DNA of 64,000 bases, taken from contig JASBNA010000051.1 in the NCBI GenBank assembly GCA_038087015.1, forward strand, positions 1-64,000, in the 5' to 3' direction. The translations under genes and the position numbers were made by a program. Under the pieces are notes generated by a model. That model worked only from the letters and a program-made list of their open reading frames with translations, had not been told where the DNA came from and did not search any database. The DNA is from Cerrena zonata. Its lineage: Eukaryota > Basidiomycota > Agaricomycetes > Polyporales > Cerrenaceae. How positions within the stretch are numbered: position 1 is the stretch's first letter; each line of letters begins with the position of its first letter. Shown here in pieces: positions 33,201-48,200 of the stretch.

Positions 33201-36200
33201 ATCCCAGGTCTTAGGCGTGCTTTCTGGCTCAATAAACGATACACACCATGCATCGTGTCGATCTCCTCGAGTTATCCGAATACGTCAACCTAGTTCATAA
33301 GCATAAACAACCTGTTTACTCTAGTGAGTCAAACAGCTTCAGAACGTTTTATCTTACTAGAATTGTGGCAGTACATTAGTCTCGTGCAGAGAGATCTCAA
33401 GTCGTGGGCTAGGTCACAAGCTCGGGCATCTTTCCTGTGATAGCATAGCTAACTGTTCATATTTATTCAACATAGAACATACATCATCACCACACACGTC
33501 TCTTGGTTGTCGTGCCTACCCACTATGGTAGTACGAGTCCGATCAGCAGGAAGAACAAAGAATTATGTTTTTAGCAACGCACTGGTTGTTCTGATTGGTG
33601 TGATTGGTGAGCTGGTCCTGCTGGAGAGTTTCGAACCCGCACCCTTCGACTTGACAACGGAGAAACCTACATGTCTTTAGTCAGTATTTTACTCGTCATG
33701 GAAGCCAAACCTTCGTACAGGGTGAAGTCTATCCCGCCTTTGTGCACAGAGGAATGTTTCCTCGCTTGACATGCGCTCGTGAAAGAGGTCTGGCAGGCTG
33801 TACAGATAATTGGCATTCTATGGTATAGGATTAGTATTGTCAAGGCTATAAAGTGAGTATGACGACGCTACTTTCTTCAATGCTCTGTCAAAAATTTAAC
33901 GGTTATGTGGATACGTTTGCTAGGGATAACAAGAATCTCTTGTGGGTAGAGTTGCGATGTTGGTGTGAGGAATGCCCCGCCCTATACTCGCCTTAAATAT
34001 CTTTGACATAAGGTTGGCCACTTACATGCGACCTTGTCAACAAAGTTCATGTGTCTAACATATCTCCTCATGGTCTTCGTTATGCGTGTGTTGGCGACAG
34101 GGCTATTCTGGTATGTGTTCTGTTGACACCCCTACCTCCGCGCCCAGATAGCTACTCTGACTGAATCCAGTGTACGATCAGGAAATTTCGGGAAGCACAC
34201 TGGCGTCCAGTCATTGGTTATCGGACACTTCGACTTCACCTTCCGAAACCTCAAGCCTGGAACAAACGCGCGAAGACACAATATATTTGTATCTGGGAAG
34301 CAGACTCGTTAAAGTGCCCGATGATACAATTGAATTCCTGAATGCAGATGTTGAACGCCGGGTGTATATGTTGGGAAACCTGTGACCACGGACCCTTGAT
34401 TTGACTCTATGAATCAAGCTTATGTATGTCGTGGTCGATCAGCTTCTTCTATGTCATGTACATTCCAAGGACCAGCTCATCGCCCCCCGATCTCATCTCG
34501 CATCTTAACTTAGCACTCTTAACGACATCGGTGATTCGCGAAGATCCTATCTAGGCACGTTGTATTGAATACAACTCCTCGACATTTGACATAATTCTAA
34601 AATTTCTGCTCTAGGACTGGCTAACTATTGCTCATCGTATCCCGTACATCCATTCCGAACCTAGTCTCAGTGCATTCTTGGTGACCGGTGACTTGGGAAG
34701 ATAAGGAAGTACAAAGGGGCTTCTACCCTCCGTTACGGCAAAGAAGACGTATTGGCATGTACATCTTCTTTCTCTTTTAATATCTTCCGTATCTCCATGG
34801 AGTATCCAGTCAAGGTCGAGTACTAATTTCCCACAAAAGATAGGATCGGTCCAGGCTGTTAGCAACAATATTTGACACGCCTGGAGTTCTGGGGAATTCT
34901 TTCGGAAAGTATCTACTGCAAGGATAGACGGGGCACAGAAGGATATGTCAAATCTGTCAACTATACGTGATGAAATGACATGGTGTATACGCTGTAACTC
35001 TTGTGAGTATCTCCACTTATAGACAATGTATGAGCACCAATTAACCCAATCAGCGGTTCAAAGCCATCGCATCCCATGATAACGGTTTCTAGATCGCTCA
35101 GCTGCACAAAATACAATGCCCTTCGTGGAAAGAATGTAACGGAGAATAACAACTAGTAAGCATTCCATAACCCTATGAGAGTGAGCCTTCTGAAACACGT
35201 ACAGTATTCCGGCTATCGACATCGGCCATTATCAAACGTTAAACTTTAAACTTGTCAACCCCGGTTATTGAGCCCTCGGAGCGACCAAAATGTATAGCGA
35301 CATTCTCATGTGATCGTCAATATCCCCCTGGTCTCGCATCATGGTTCTTTGGCGATGACGCCAAGTTTCACTCCTTCCTCAAGGTTCCTAAGTTGTAATA
35401 ACGGGTTGGGCATGGGCATGGTCTAAAACTGCCTTAGTAGAATGACCACACCGACATGAGAATCTGACAGCCTGAAGGCTTACCACATGACACACGTCGT
35501 AGGTTAATCTAACGTCAACCCTTTTACGACGCTGACTAGAACTGTCAATAGTATTTGGGTAACAGCCCTTTGTTTGAACGAGCTTTCCTTCATTCAGGCG
35601 CTACGATAATGGAGTCAGCATTGGCGAGCAACGTAGGAGCTATGGCACCTACTTAACGTCATTAGCCACGTAAGCTTCGACTTAGCTCTGAGACGGTGTT
35701 TCAAGTTGACATCCTAGGACGCTGCAATGAAGCAGACTGCATGTGTTATTCAGTTACCACTCTTTTGAGACGAAGAAGCACAACCTCATGGGCAAGGTCT
35801 ATCCTGTTTGAATATTCTAGGTGATGCTTCCTTGCTTCTCCTGCTCTCGTGAAGTTGACTCCACGGACTCCATAGGTGATTCTTACTAGTATGTCTGTGG
35901 TATGCACGATTAATAGTGTTCTAAATCATATGATACGATGTGAGTATGATTGTACCGTGCGAGCTTACTGATCGGATGATAACTTCTAGGTTGCCTAGTA
36001 AGAGCTCTTGCTCGACGTTAACGTAAGGTTAAGGAAATGGGAATGTTGAGGGAGCTCCTTCATTCTTACTCGAATATTTTGATCTACGTATCACTACCGT
36101 TACCTATCATGCGAGGTGAGCGACAATTGTTTCCACTTACGTGTTCTTGTTGTATTTGCGTTCTGCTTATTCGTTATAGAAGCTATAAATACGCTCCGAG

Positions 36201-39200
36201 CTGTATGTCACAAAGTGATATAAATCGTGCATCGCAAGAAGTAGCTTCTGATGCCCGACGAATGACGCTCCTTAAAGTTGGGTTTTCCTTGGCACGTATG
36301 AAACACCTCATCTATTCTTCTTCGTATATTGAAGTACTTGTTCCCCAAACACAGATCTCCATGTTGCGTGTGTCAATGTCACTGACTCTCCTATTACGCT
36401 ATATTTCCTTCATACTAAATGCACTACCGGGATGGAATGTGCGTAGCCTTCGCAGAACTTTGGTATCTATACCTCTGCCCATAAAAACGCGCTCCATACG
36501 TCCTCAGGCTCCGAGCGCCCGGGTCGGACTTCTCCTGACAGCTAGCATCTTCCGTCCTTTATCTGTGTCCAACTATTTTTGGACCAAATGATCAGCTGCG
36601 CTTCAAAAGTGCGAACCGTCCTACTATCCCCATATGCCAGCTTATGCATATGACCTGTACGTCGATTCAACTGACCTCCATCTATTATATATATTTACAC
36701 TGTCAATACGTTCCTAGACAACCGTGACACCGAACTTCTTTTTCAATTTTTCAATTTGAGATCTGATTCGTATCTCGCTATACAGATTTCTTGGTTGGTT
36801 CTGTCTTTGTGTTTACTGCCCGTTGATTATCCGTTACTTATAATCTAGTCTCTGCGAATCCTACGATTTCAATCAGAACAGGATGTCATTATTAGCATGG
36901 ATAAAGGTGAGTGAATGTCGTATGTGATTCAGGATTGAGTACTAATACGGGGTGATAGGTGAGATTCTGGCTTCTGCGATCATATTGTCGCTATGTATCA
37001 AACATGCTGGTTAGTTCTGAACATCTTACGTCCGAACTTGATCGGGCCTGGCGAACATCGCATCGCTCATTCTGTCAAAGCAAGGTTTCTGGTATCCATT
37101 CAAGTGGCTGGATAAGTATGTTTTCCGTTTCCGGGCGTTCAATATAGTATCTTCTAGGGCCGGAACTCCACGTCTATGTCAGACAATGCTTGACAGGGTA
37201 AAATCATGACATACCATTTTATGCCGATTATTAGAGTACTCATTGACTTGGGTATCCAGTTCGATCATGAAATTAAGACTGCCAACTAGACGCATCCCCT
37301 CTGATTCCAGGCTATGCAAGGGCAGTATATGACTGACGTCATGGGAATAATCTTGGGTCGTTTAAGCGAAACGATAGTTGCATAGGTCAGCCGTCTGCAC
37401 TATGAAATGTTGACAAGTCGTCTACCCCGATATAGAGTATAGAAGTAATACTATCCATCTCAATATGGTTGTCGTACTAATTAACCTGTCGTCATTCCGA
37501 GGGCCGACGAGCCGGGTATGAACCCTTGTCGTTATCGTTCGTGCAATTCAGATGTACGTTCATTCTCACATATCCCATGTTATATTAGCTTATTATTCTT
37601 CGCCAGGATTCATGAACTCCATGCTCAGAGTCACCATCCTCTTATCCACTGTGTGCGAGCCCTAGCATGTACAGCTCCCATAACCTTTCTAGGACGGGAC
37701 AATTATAGCGACTTATACACCTCCGAGGATAGGGTCGACATAAGCACCTTATAGCTTTCTTCATCAAGGTACCTTCTCATCCCCTCGGCAACCTAATTAT
37801 CTGACAAGTGCCGACTGTCAATCGGATCACATGCAGTATCCTGTGCTTCGTGCCATCTAATTCATCTAGAACCACATATCAACGTTGACGATAATAGGAC
37901 GTTTAATCCCAGTACTACTTGGAAACCGATTAAAGCCGTGTGAGCTTCGTTCGCCTGAAAGCTTGATGCAATGGAAAACCTATACATATCTTGGCCTCAT
38001 GTTTCAAAATTGCCACCCAGGGATGATTAATAGTTGAGTCACTGCCTGCCTCGAAAGGCCCGTGTACATACGCACAAATCTCCGTAAGGTATCCTGGCCC
38101 CCGAAATGTTGTCGTTGCTATCGTTGAACTGCTATGCAGTAACCATCAAACTCTAAGGCCTGAAAATGTGCACCTTGATGTCTACACGCGGAAGTCCATA
38201 TAAGACACTCTGCTTCGTATAAGCCACGCCTTGAGTTCTATAGTATATGTGCCGATATATTAAAGCTTCATTCCATCCAATGAAGGGGCACGCTCTGCGT
38301 TGGAGAGGGTGCACTTTCAAGCCCCCTCCGAGTTCTATCTTCATAGCTGTCACAAGTAGTCTCTGAATGTGTTTCTACCGGCCACGTTCAAGGGAAAATT
38401 GAAATGATGTGTGTGGATGAACTACTAGTATGTCAAGTCTCACTAGACCATTGAGGGGTAGGTTCTGCGCTTTGTTTACTTCTGTGATGCCAACTCTGAT
38501 GTTACAGAAGACCATCTAATCGAAACATATGGCGCACGTCGTTGTACGGAATTTGCGCTGACGAATTGACTCAAGTTTTACCTCTTCTAAAGCAATTCCG
38601 ACCCAGGAGATGATGGTCACTAACTGTCTGCCATCTCAATGGGTCATGTACACCCTTCCGAAGATAACGCAGCACTGGGTCAATGGCGTGGAGACACACT
38701 TTCTGGGATACATTTCGCTCTTTCAAGGTCGCCTCACCATTATGTTAGTGTGCTTTTGACTGGTGCCCGCCGGGAGATATTACCTTTCTCTCCTGGTGTT
38801 CGGTATCGCTCAGCTACAGTGCGACTGACTGAGCCTTCAGACTAGGACGTCCTGTCATGAGGATAGGGGTCATGCTGAGGTAAGTATTTTCTTGTCACGG
38901 GCCTGTAGAACTAAAATCTTCAAAATATCCCTTTACAACATAATATGGGGTAAGTCCAGAAGGATATCTGATGCCAACGTGTTCGTAACTCCCCTTCCCG
39001 TAGATAAAACATGACCAGCCCTACTTGATAGAAGCCCAGGTGTTCTCCGAACATGGATTGGCCAATCTATAACCTGGTTGGACCGCCGGTTTGTTACAAT
39101 ATAATCACTGAGAGGATCGGTACCTTCTCAGACAGAATTTCTTATTAAGCATCACAGGCGGAGAGCTTGGAACGCCGACATAGAGTGAAATCTCACCAAA

Positions 39201-42200
39201 GTACACGACTTCGTGACTTCAGTGATTATAGCAGCGGAAATATTGACCGGCAGCACCCAAATCTGGTTGTCATTATCACCAGAAACGCCGGATGCGCCTG
39301 GCCGGCTGTGGCCCCATAGTGCTCGTGTTGATCGGGAAGAAAATATTAGACCGCAACCACTTGGAAACGTTGGAAAGGTGAACCAAGAGGCTTGTGAATG
39401 AATATTCCATAAATATTTCAAATGGCGGGTACTTGAATCAAACCGAAAGATAGCTTTGGAATTCTCGGTGACACCCAAGTCTGCTGTCCATATTGCTCTA
39501 TTGTGTTCAGGAATAGGGTTTTCATGAATTTGTATTACACACCGACAACATCTGTGTCCTCAAGCTCGTGGGGTACATCTATTGATGCTAAAATAACTTT
39601 CGCCCGTCGGTGGCCCAAACGATCGCAAAGTCGGGTACCTATGAGGAAGATACCTTATCAGAATCACGAAGGCTCTCCGGCGGAAGTAATTTAGTACTCA
39701 CTTGAGCGAATACGATAATATTCGAAGAGATGTTCCGATGTCGGATTGTATCAGTGGGATTAAGGTGGATGTAGAGATACGCAGAAAGTACGTACATAGA
39801 AAAATAGCTATGAAGTCTTCAAGATCTTATTGGATCCGAGGGTAAGAGATGGTGTTATATCCCATTGGGTAACGAGATAACGATGATCGGAGGAGTTGTG
39901 ACCCAATGCTGATCGGGTCCAAAAGAAGACAAAGACACAGCATGTAGCTCTTGCTACAAAACATTACCCCGAGATATGGTAATGAGGCTGACTGTGCGGG
40001 AGCATGGCTCGAGACCTAGCGGTTGGTGCTTTGTTCCCCGTAAATGATCATGATTAAGAAATCGGTAGAAGTCTGGACCTAAACAAAGCTAACCAGTTAA
40101 TCACTGCAGTATCCTAGCTTACGTGGAGTCTTCGGAGAGCGGATTGAAAACTGTCCAACAGACTGAATGCATATTTGAAGAGATACCGAAATTTGGGGTG
40201 AGGGCGGTTATGCATGGAGTCATGGACGACAATGTCGGCCTGTTCATGCTGTGTCATGATACTACTTTAATTATTTGAATCTTGCAACCGTACCATATGA
40301 CCTATCACATAAATAGGTTCCAGTAGGCACAGCGACACATTCTATATGTCTCAATTTCAAAATATTTCAGATTGCCAGCATTGACATGATTAGTCATCAA
40401 GCGAACTTGAAGCTCCATATATGGAACTCAACGTAATCCTCGACGCCGCGGCCAGTTTGCTGAAGTTTCAAAGTTGTACTTGACATTTTCCATACATCGT
40501 TCACTGGTCATCATATAAACTCAGACTCCTTGCAAGAGAATTATCATATCGAGGTGCTGTCAAGAAAAGGTGACTGTGTCACTATGCTCGCAAAGTTGGA
40601 AGATAGTTTATCCCTAACAACAGCTCTGTTGAGTACTTACTGGCGGCACACAGAGACTCTGTGGGTCCTCATAACGTTCGATGCATGAATAAAGGAGCTT
40701 AAGACATATTTGTTAACCTCCAAAACCTACATAATGGCCGATCGGATACTCATAGCCGGGTCCCGAACACTCTGGTACAGCGTTCCCTAGATGCTCACTG
40801 ACATGGTCTGACACTGCCAATTTCGAGTCGTCCTCTCAACGGGTTCTGAGATGTTGAACATCCATGGCTATACGCAAGCTGTTCTATACATGACTTGCTT
40901 CTCATTCATCTGCCGATCACTTATCCATTTATTTATTTATTTACGTAGCAAACCGATCTTCTCGGGAGGCGGAAACATCCTGTATTGCTTATGAGCTGTC
41001 CAGAACGTACTAGCACCAGACTCACTGGCTGAACATATCGACACACACCCACGTCGTGCAGCAGTTGCCAGGTCGATCAGCATCAACGGAGGACGTGCCT
41101 TATCCTTCGCCAGCCCTCCTATAGTTGGATGTTCATGGTGTGTAACACAATTAGCTCATTAAATGATATGTGATGCTAATCGACGGATGAAGTCTCTAAG
41201 GGACCTGTCCCTTAAGATACAGGCTCAGCTTTGTCACGAGAACTCGGCGGTCTTTAGGCCTTCAAGTAATCATCCCATTGTATAGCGAGTCATCCTGACG
41301 GGGCTGGAACATGGTCTTGGACATGACAAATGGGTGGTACGCTGTGAGATCTGCTCTCTAACTCACCCACCAGCCCACCAATTATATTTTTGTTCTTCCA
41401 ATCAAGTATCAATTCCGGCGATTTAATTCCCACCAATAACAGTAATCTCCTACACACCATCTGAACATGTGTACAACCGTTCGAAAGTTTAGAAATGGGA
41501 TTCTTCCTCGGCGGATATCCAACACGAGGGCTGGAAGACGTTCTCTAGGCTTCTCCAACGAATAGAAGACCCAGGTACCATTGGTCAGCCCGGATCTACA
41601 ACCATCTGGGAAAGGCCATTTGCCTTCCGAATCGACCAAAAATTTCCTGCAGAATAGAAGCGATCCATACAGACTGATGCCGTGTTGGTGACGACTGTGG
41701 ATGGGTTTCTTACGCCTCTAGTCTCCACCATTATCTTGTGGTTCTGCGTGAGATGAAGGGTGAAGGGTACGTACTAGGCTCTCAGAAGTCCCGATCTGAT
41801 GTCACTGCGGAATTACCATCGATATCATGTTACCGAGATACCACCAGATATCAGTCTTTCAAGTTCACGGGGTCACTATGAGGGAGTCAAAGTATCGTTG
41901 GTATCACCCGGTGAGTGCTTCTCTCCCTGCACGCCAGACTTAGCCTGAGAACGTTGTCTGATAGATGACAACACGCCGGCTCTAGAAACAAGCTTTGCAG
42001 GCTGGGACATGCCTGTTATATTTACAGCCTAGCTTGTGGCCGGCTCATGAAAGTTAACCATTGAACACTACTTTCATCAGGTCGCGGACTCCGTTGTCCG
42101 TATCATGATGTTGTGTGCATAGAACTGAAACATAACCACGTCATCGCAGTCCTCATTGTCTCCTCTGATCACGAAGCAAGCTATGGGTATTCATTTTAGT

Positions 42201-45200
42201 CCAGCAGGTCATGCCCAGAACGTGGAGCGTGTGCGGAGGTGGCTGAAGAATGTGTTAACCATCGTGACATTGGCTCGGGCGCGATGGGTGACTGCAGACT
42301 ACGTATCACATATCTTAGTGATCGTGCCTATTCAAATCCCTTACATTAAACGTAATGTGCGTTCGACATGTGGGTTAGATACAGAACAAAGCCAGACTAC
42401 CTATTCTTGGATTCTAGGTTACGTGCGGAGCGGAAGAAAGTCGTGCAGCAACATGGGAGTATCCAACGAAATGTAACTCGTGATACAACACGTTACTGAA
42501 GATGAGTTCAAAAATGACAGTTGGCAGATGAAGAAAAATGAACCCTACCGAGAGTGCATCGGTCCAATCACCATCATGTTCGTGGGCTGAACTCCAAATG
42601 TAACACTATCGCGGGAGAATGTGGGTCCCGAAGACGTGGTCCTATTGATGTGGACATACTTGCGTAATAACGGCGAAGGATTTTTTATTCAATGTATTAG
42701 AATGTTTTATTACGGTGTATCAACTTGTCGGCTGATGGCCTGCCACGTAGCGTCAGCATCGAAGCATACACATCATACCTTCGACCGTAGGCACCTTAAG
42801 CAATGTTGCCATAATGACATATCCCCTTCGGCGCACGAACATTTATATCATTGACTTCGGATGAAGGCAAGAGATTAAGTTAGAAAATTTAAACAATGGA
42901 AGGTAGTGCACGCTGTCACAGTCCAACGTCCAACATCCAAGTCCAACGTACATATCGGGACAGTCGGTCAATGGAGCGGTTTAGACGTAACATCGTATGA
43001 TTAGATATAGCGTCAAATCGGTGCCTTGACTAAAACATTCATGTTCAGAGTTGAACGTTGAGGCTTAAGGCCTAAGACTTGAAGGCTATTGATAGTAGCA
43101 AGCGATCCTGTAATCTTCTGAGCTTATTGATACCCGTTTATAAAACCTAAGAAAACACCGCCCGCAATACTCACCTTCCTTGCGAGCGACCAGCTAGCCA
43201 CAGTCCTCCCGAACCAGTCGAACAGGCGAGACAAATAATATCTATAAACCCAAAGATAAATACGGCTGCCCCGCCGCCGGCCTTAGAGTACGAAAGGAGT
43301 TTGAGCATATGTTGTGCTGTGATCACATAGATTCATCGATGTACTATACTAGTAGCCGGAAACATTAGCCCACTCGAGCACAGTTCTGCTAGTGATCTGC
43401 AGGCACAGCTGTGCCCTTGAGACCTCAGTTGACCGGGGTACTCACACGTTGCAGTAATATTGCAAGGCGAGCAGGAACCCGTCGATTAGTAGGCTTTAAG
43501 AGTTAGAAATTGATTGAGTTAAGTATTTTGGGTCCAATGTTTAAAATAGGCGATATCGAGAATGCGCGAATGCGCCCTGTGGGACATATTGGAACCTACA
43601 CTCGAATATTATGCGGCCAAAATTTGTATTTTTGAACGGGAAGTACTATGAGCACGTCAATGATGCGCGCCGCATCTCGAGCATAACCACCATTGATCGT
43701 GAACTGAAGCGAATCGGCGGAGTAAAAAAACACGATTGAGAATTCGAATTTCCGCGGACCCGGTGGAGAACGCGATCGATATTCAGGAGCATTGACCAAG
43801 CCTCTTGAAAGGTTAGAACTAACCCTAAGCATAACAGGACCATATTCCCGTCTATGAGATCTTCGTGGAAACATCCCATTCACACCCCATGACCATGACT
43901 GTGGTCTCTCCAGGTCTCCGGCAACCAACGCTGAGTGCGCGTTAGAGGTGAGTCCGGGAGCCTATCCCTGTTGGAGCTTCCAACGTAAAGGAACCGAAAT
44001 GTTACCAGGCTGAATATTGCATACTCGCCGAGAGGGTAGGACGATATCTTCTTCAGAGCTGCTAGTAAACGCCCAAAGTTAAACTGTCATTAGTGACAGC
44101 GCATGCCACTTACATACAAGGTAGCATCCCCCTATACCCGGTTGGTTTATATTGACAAGAGAGAATATTGTAGTGTCTATAGTCAGCCAAAGGTATGCCA
44201 CACGATCGAGAGACTCTGATTCTTCCTATCACCAGTCGTATTCCTGAATGCTGTTGACCGTATCCCGTGAAACCGAGTCTAAAGCGCCAGGGTACCATTG
44301 CGCATGCGCAGGAAATATAATCATGAATGAGAAATGAACGGCAAGCGGGGATTGCAGACCTGACTACTCGTCGACAAATCCAGACCCGAGGTCCATTAAA
44401 AACGTGACGGCATCCCGAAGTGCGTATTATATCGTCAACATCGGCACTCTGCATCTAGACGACATCTGCAGTTGGAAGTAGACACTGATCAACCGCTCCT
44501 TTGGATAGTTATGTCGCTCGAAAAATGCGCTGAACAATACCAAGGCTAGGCACTGGCAACCACTCGGACCTGAGATCTCCACTTGGTCATCGGATGTTCG
44601 GCCCCCGATGAGTCGTCCTCAGGATGTCGAAGTACGGCGGCCAGATTGTGGCATAACGCATTCAATCGCATCATGATACAAACCTACTATTCTATAATCA
44701 GAGCTAGAGCAGTCGGACTCCTGGTGGTATACTTTATCACTTGCCACCAGTATACAAACTTTCTAGGTGTGAATGTATAGTTAACATCAATGTGCGTGGG
44801 CGTACTCGTTCGGCTCACCGGCATGTTGGCGTACTCTAACGGCCAACCCCCAGATAACCACCCCGACTCGATCGGATGTTTGGAAACAGTATCAAATTTC
44901 CAGCTCCTGCCTGTGAATTGGGTCGAGCTAGAATGTAGTTATGCATCATCGAGAGAAGTTTATACGGGGTTCTCCAAGTATCAGTATAGCCATAAAGGGA
45001 AGTTTAAGGCAAATCCACGGTTCAATAGAATAAGTTCGAGATTAACATTGGGCAGCGTGACTCGGACGAAGTACAATCCTTGCGCCAGTGACCAATCAGT
45101 ACGTTATGGCTGACGAGGAAGTCGAACTTTTTGTACCGTCGGTTGGGCCATAATTGAGATTGGACTGAATACAGCGACTTTCAAATGAGCAAGCGGTAAC

Positions 45201-48200
45201 CGCTGGAAGAGATAGCGGAAGCCTGAACGTCGTTCACTGCCTAATACCAGGAGCCAGTGCATTATGAACCATGAAGTGGGTAAGAAGTTGGAGCATACTC
45301 ACTGCGTAGTAGTGAGAAGTGTACCAGGCTAAGGCCGCTAAGCTCCATAGACCTCCGGATTCGCAGCTCGACCCTCGAAGAATGTTTGTACTAGTGTTGT
45401 GATCCAAGCAACCTATCAAGGCAAAGCAGTAGCGAACCTCCGGTACGCTGGCAGTAGATCCTAGAGAGTTGACTTGGCCAAGAAATCACGAAAATAGAGG
45501 ACTTTCCTGTTCGAAGACGACAAAGTAAATACTTCGTAATTCCAACGTCCAACGGTTTCTTTAGATGGAGTAAGAAAGCAGATACGCATACACATGCCAC
45601 GTATACACAACGGACTCATCAGAAGAAAATTCTCATTAGGGTAGACTAGAGCCAAGGGCTTGTGCCATATCGTTACCCGTGCAACCATGTGTCCATGTAC
45701 CGGTCGGGATATCGAGCGAGGGATGGCACTACATACTTGCGCAGCGTTGTATTTGATATTTATGCCACAAAGCTTTCGGAAGTGTGCGAGATGTGACCAT
45801 CAACTCGGCTGCTTCTGCTGTTTCTTTTTTCAGGCTTGCATTGCGTTCCCAGTGTTTCGATGGGTACGTTGGTGCACAATATATTCCCGGCGAATGTACC
45901 GGCGGTGTTGCACCCTTCATAAAGAACGTGGAAGACAGCGGCGGTTGAGTGGTTTAAGGGACGCAAACGAGGGAGGCATATGGCGGCACGGAGATATTAC
46001 ATCTAAAAGGTATCTGTGAGTTATTAAGACAGACGCGACCGTGGAGTATAACTTAGCGGCGATGAGCTCCAGGCGTTTCGCCGGGCGTCGGAGATTTCAA
46101 AACCGCGCTACAGCAACTTCATCAGCTCGGCGTTGTTACTACAGATGGAGTACTCGGTGGTACACTTTAAAATGAAGGAGGACGCTAACCAAGCACAACC
46201 GTGACACCGAAGTGCATTGGCATTCCGTTGCGTTCATAAAATAACGTGTTTCCTCCTTCAGGTTACGGGTTTGAGACCCGAAGGTATCGTCTTCAGCCCT
46301 TGGATACGCGTCAGCACTCAGGTGGACTCTCGTATATTTTGGGCATAATAGAGAGGTGACGCCGCGGCTGAAAGACATGGTAGATCAAAATAACAGAAAA
46401 GGCAAGAACGTATCGTGAGCTGTACCTATTTGCTTCTACCGTCGACCTAGAGCGGAACGGGCCAACCTATATTGAATCATAGAGATAAGCTCTGCAACTA
46501 CTCACCACCGCATTAGAAGTAAATTAGAATTGAAAGAGAGTTGTATGTATGAAGGTATTCCTGAGGTCTATGCTTTTGATGACCGTTCATATCTGTATTC
46601 TTGACGTAATCAGAGCGGTCACTAACCAATATTAATAATACTTATACTTTCTTTTGTAATGCTAATATAGACGTCTCATATTAAATTAGTGTATGTTAAA
46701 TATTAATATCGATGTTACGTTTTACCTCTTTAGTAGTGTCCCACAAAGTGTTTCTTATCAAAACGAACTCGAACTCTAGAAAATTGTAAGAGGCTCTCAC
46801 GTCAATCTCCTCACACTCGTATGTACACGTAAAAGAAGGGACGAACTTTGTCTTTATTTATGAATACAGCCACCCTACAAGCCTGAGCTGCCTGTGAAAT
46901 CTTCCGAAGACATGGCCATAATACCTCACCCGCCCGTCGGGGACGAAATCTACATGCTAAGCATATAATGGTTGTTTTGTTGAACTGATAAGGTGAAAAG
47001 GTCTACCTTTTCGGGGAGCGACTGGTGTTATCATGTGTACTCATGAGTAAGGTCACGCGGCCTTCAAACACCATCAGCATGGATGCACGGACGAATAGTA
47101 TATTGCCCAGATGTCATAGCGTGCACGGCGAATTCACTGTGTTTTCCTTCAGAGCTGACAAATAGTATTCAAAGCTGCGGCACAGTGAGTTTGTTTGCTA
47201 CACAATGAAACGATTGTACGCGACTATGCGGTTCGAAACAACATCACGATGGCCGAGGTCGATGACACACCTCTAAGGCTCGTACTAGTAAGCCCTTCCC
47301 AGTAATGTTCCTGTATAAGCGCATCAGCGCTGCGGAGAGATATGAAGGACGTTATACTCAGCGTTCATTTTGAACATGAAGATCCTGGAAGCGTTTAGAA
47401 AGCAACCCCTTTGTTCGGTCGCCGCACGACGAACGTTGATGAATGATACCATTCGGTATCGCGGATAGGTCTCGATGCGGGTCGCTAAATGTAGAGCTAG
47501 GTTATAGCGTAAGGTTCCATCTGCCACGGCATGTCATAGGGATGGGTCAGGACAAGTTGAACGAGAGACCTGAGTGATAGGTCAGTAGGCTTTAGATTGA
47601 GACCTGCGGTAAGTAGCGACCGTTGGAGTGGTGGCTTCTGATATCCCCGCAGGAATGTACACTTAGGTTTGTTAGGTGCGAACTTGTTTTGGTGATCATT
47701 AAAACGATCATAATCATGACCATTGACAGGGCTGACTAGTAGATTCGCTTCAAATTCTATAGACGTTCGAACTTTACCAGTATCAAGTGATATCGATCTC
47801 AGCCGCGATGGGAACCTGATCAACAATGTAATAGGATAGACGTAGGTCTTGAGCGAATGCTACGAATAACGATATGACCCCCCCTCCCCCTCGTCAGCTT
47901 GATACACTGGAAGAGTAATTCTGCACTCACTATTGTCGGTAGTAAGACCTTGCGAGAGATCAATAATGCAGGAGCAGGGTTGTAATCAGACTGATGTCAG
48001 GCGGGGCGGTGTACCATGCGTAGTTACCATCGTTGTCGCATATCAAGTCCTCGACTTGCGTACCCTACCCGCTCATCGCACATCCCTTGGCTCCTGTAGA
48101 ACCCAGAAAAATCGGAATAGGTTCGGCCTCGAAAAGAGGGATGGGCCCACTTTGCAGTATAGGTACCAGTGTGGTGTCGAGCTAGCACAGAGAAGACTTG

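Noticed and set aside
33600..33680. tRNA-like TTCGAACCC segment
   Set aside because: The T-stem does not pair and no anticodon arm or matching acceptor stem is present.
33698..34385. Candidate spliced gene on the plus strand with good-looking donors
   Set aside because: Two different frames over the same exons both look protein-like and open, so the choice is subjective and no motif decides it.
36037..36591. 184-codon hydrophobic frame that could suggest a membrane protein
   Set aside because: No start context, no neighbouring exons and no conserved receptor or transporter motif; probably chance.
43160..43500. Candidate two-exon minus-strand frame with a hydrophobic segment ending at a GTGAGT donor
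   Set aside because: The open length is within chance for three frames, one stop interrupts it, and no family is recognisable.
45004..45419. Minus-strand frame with only TGA stops across a 62-nt candidate intron
   Set aside because: About 80 codons without TAA or TAG is not rare enough, and there is no homology-like motif.
46250..46300. tRNA-like T-arm (CGGG, loop, CCCG)
   Set aside because: No matching 5' acceptor strand within 80 nt upstream.
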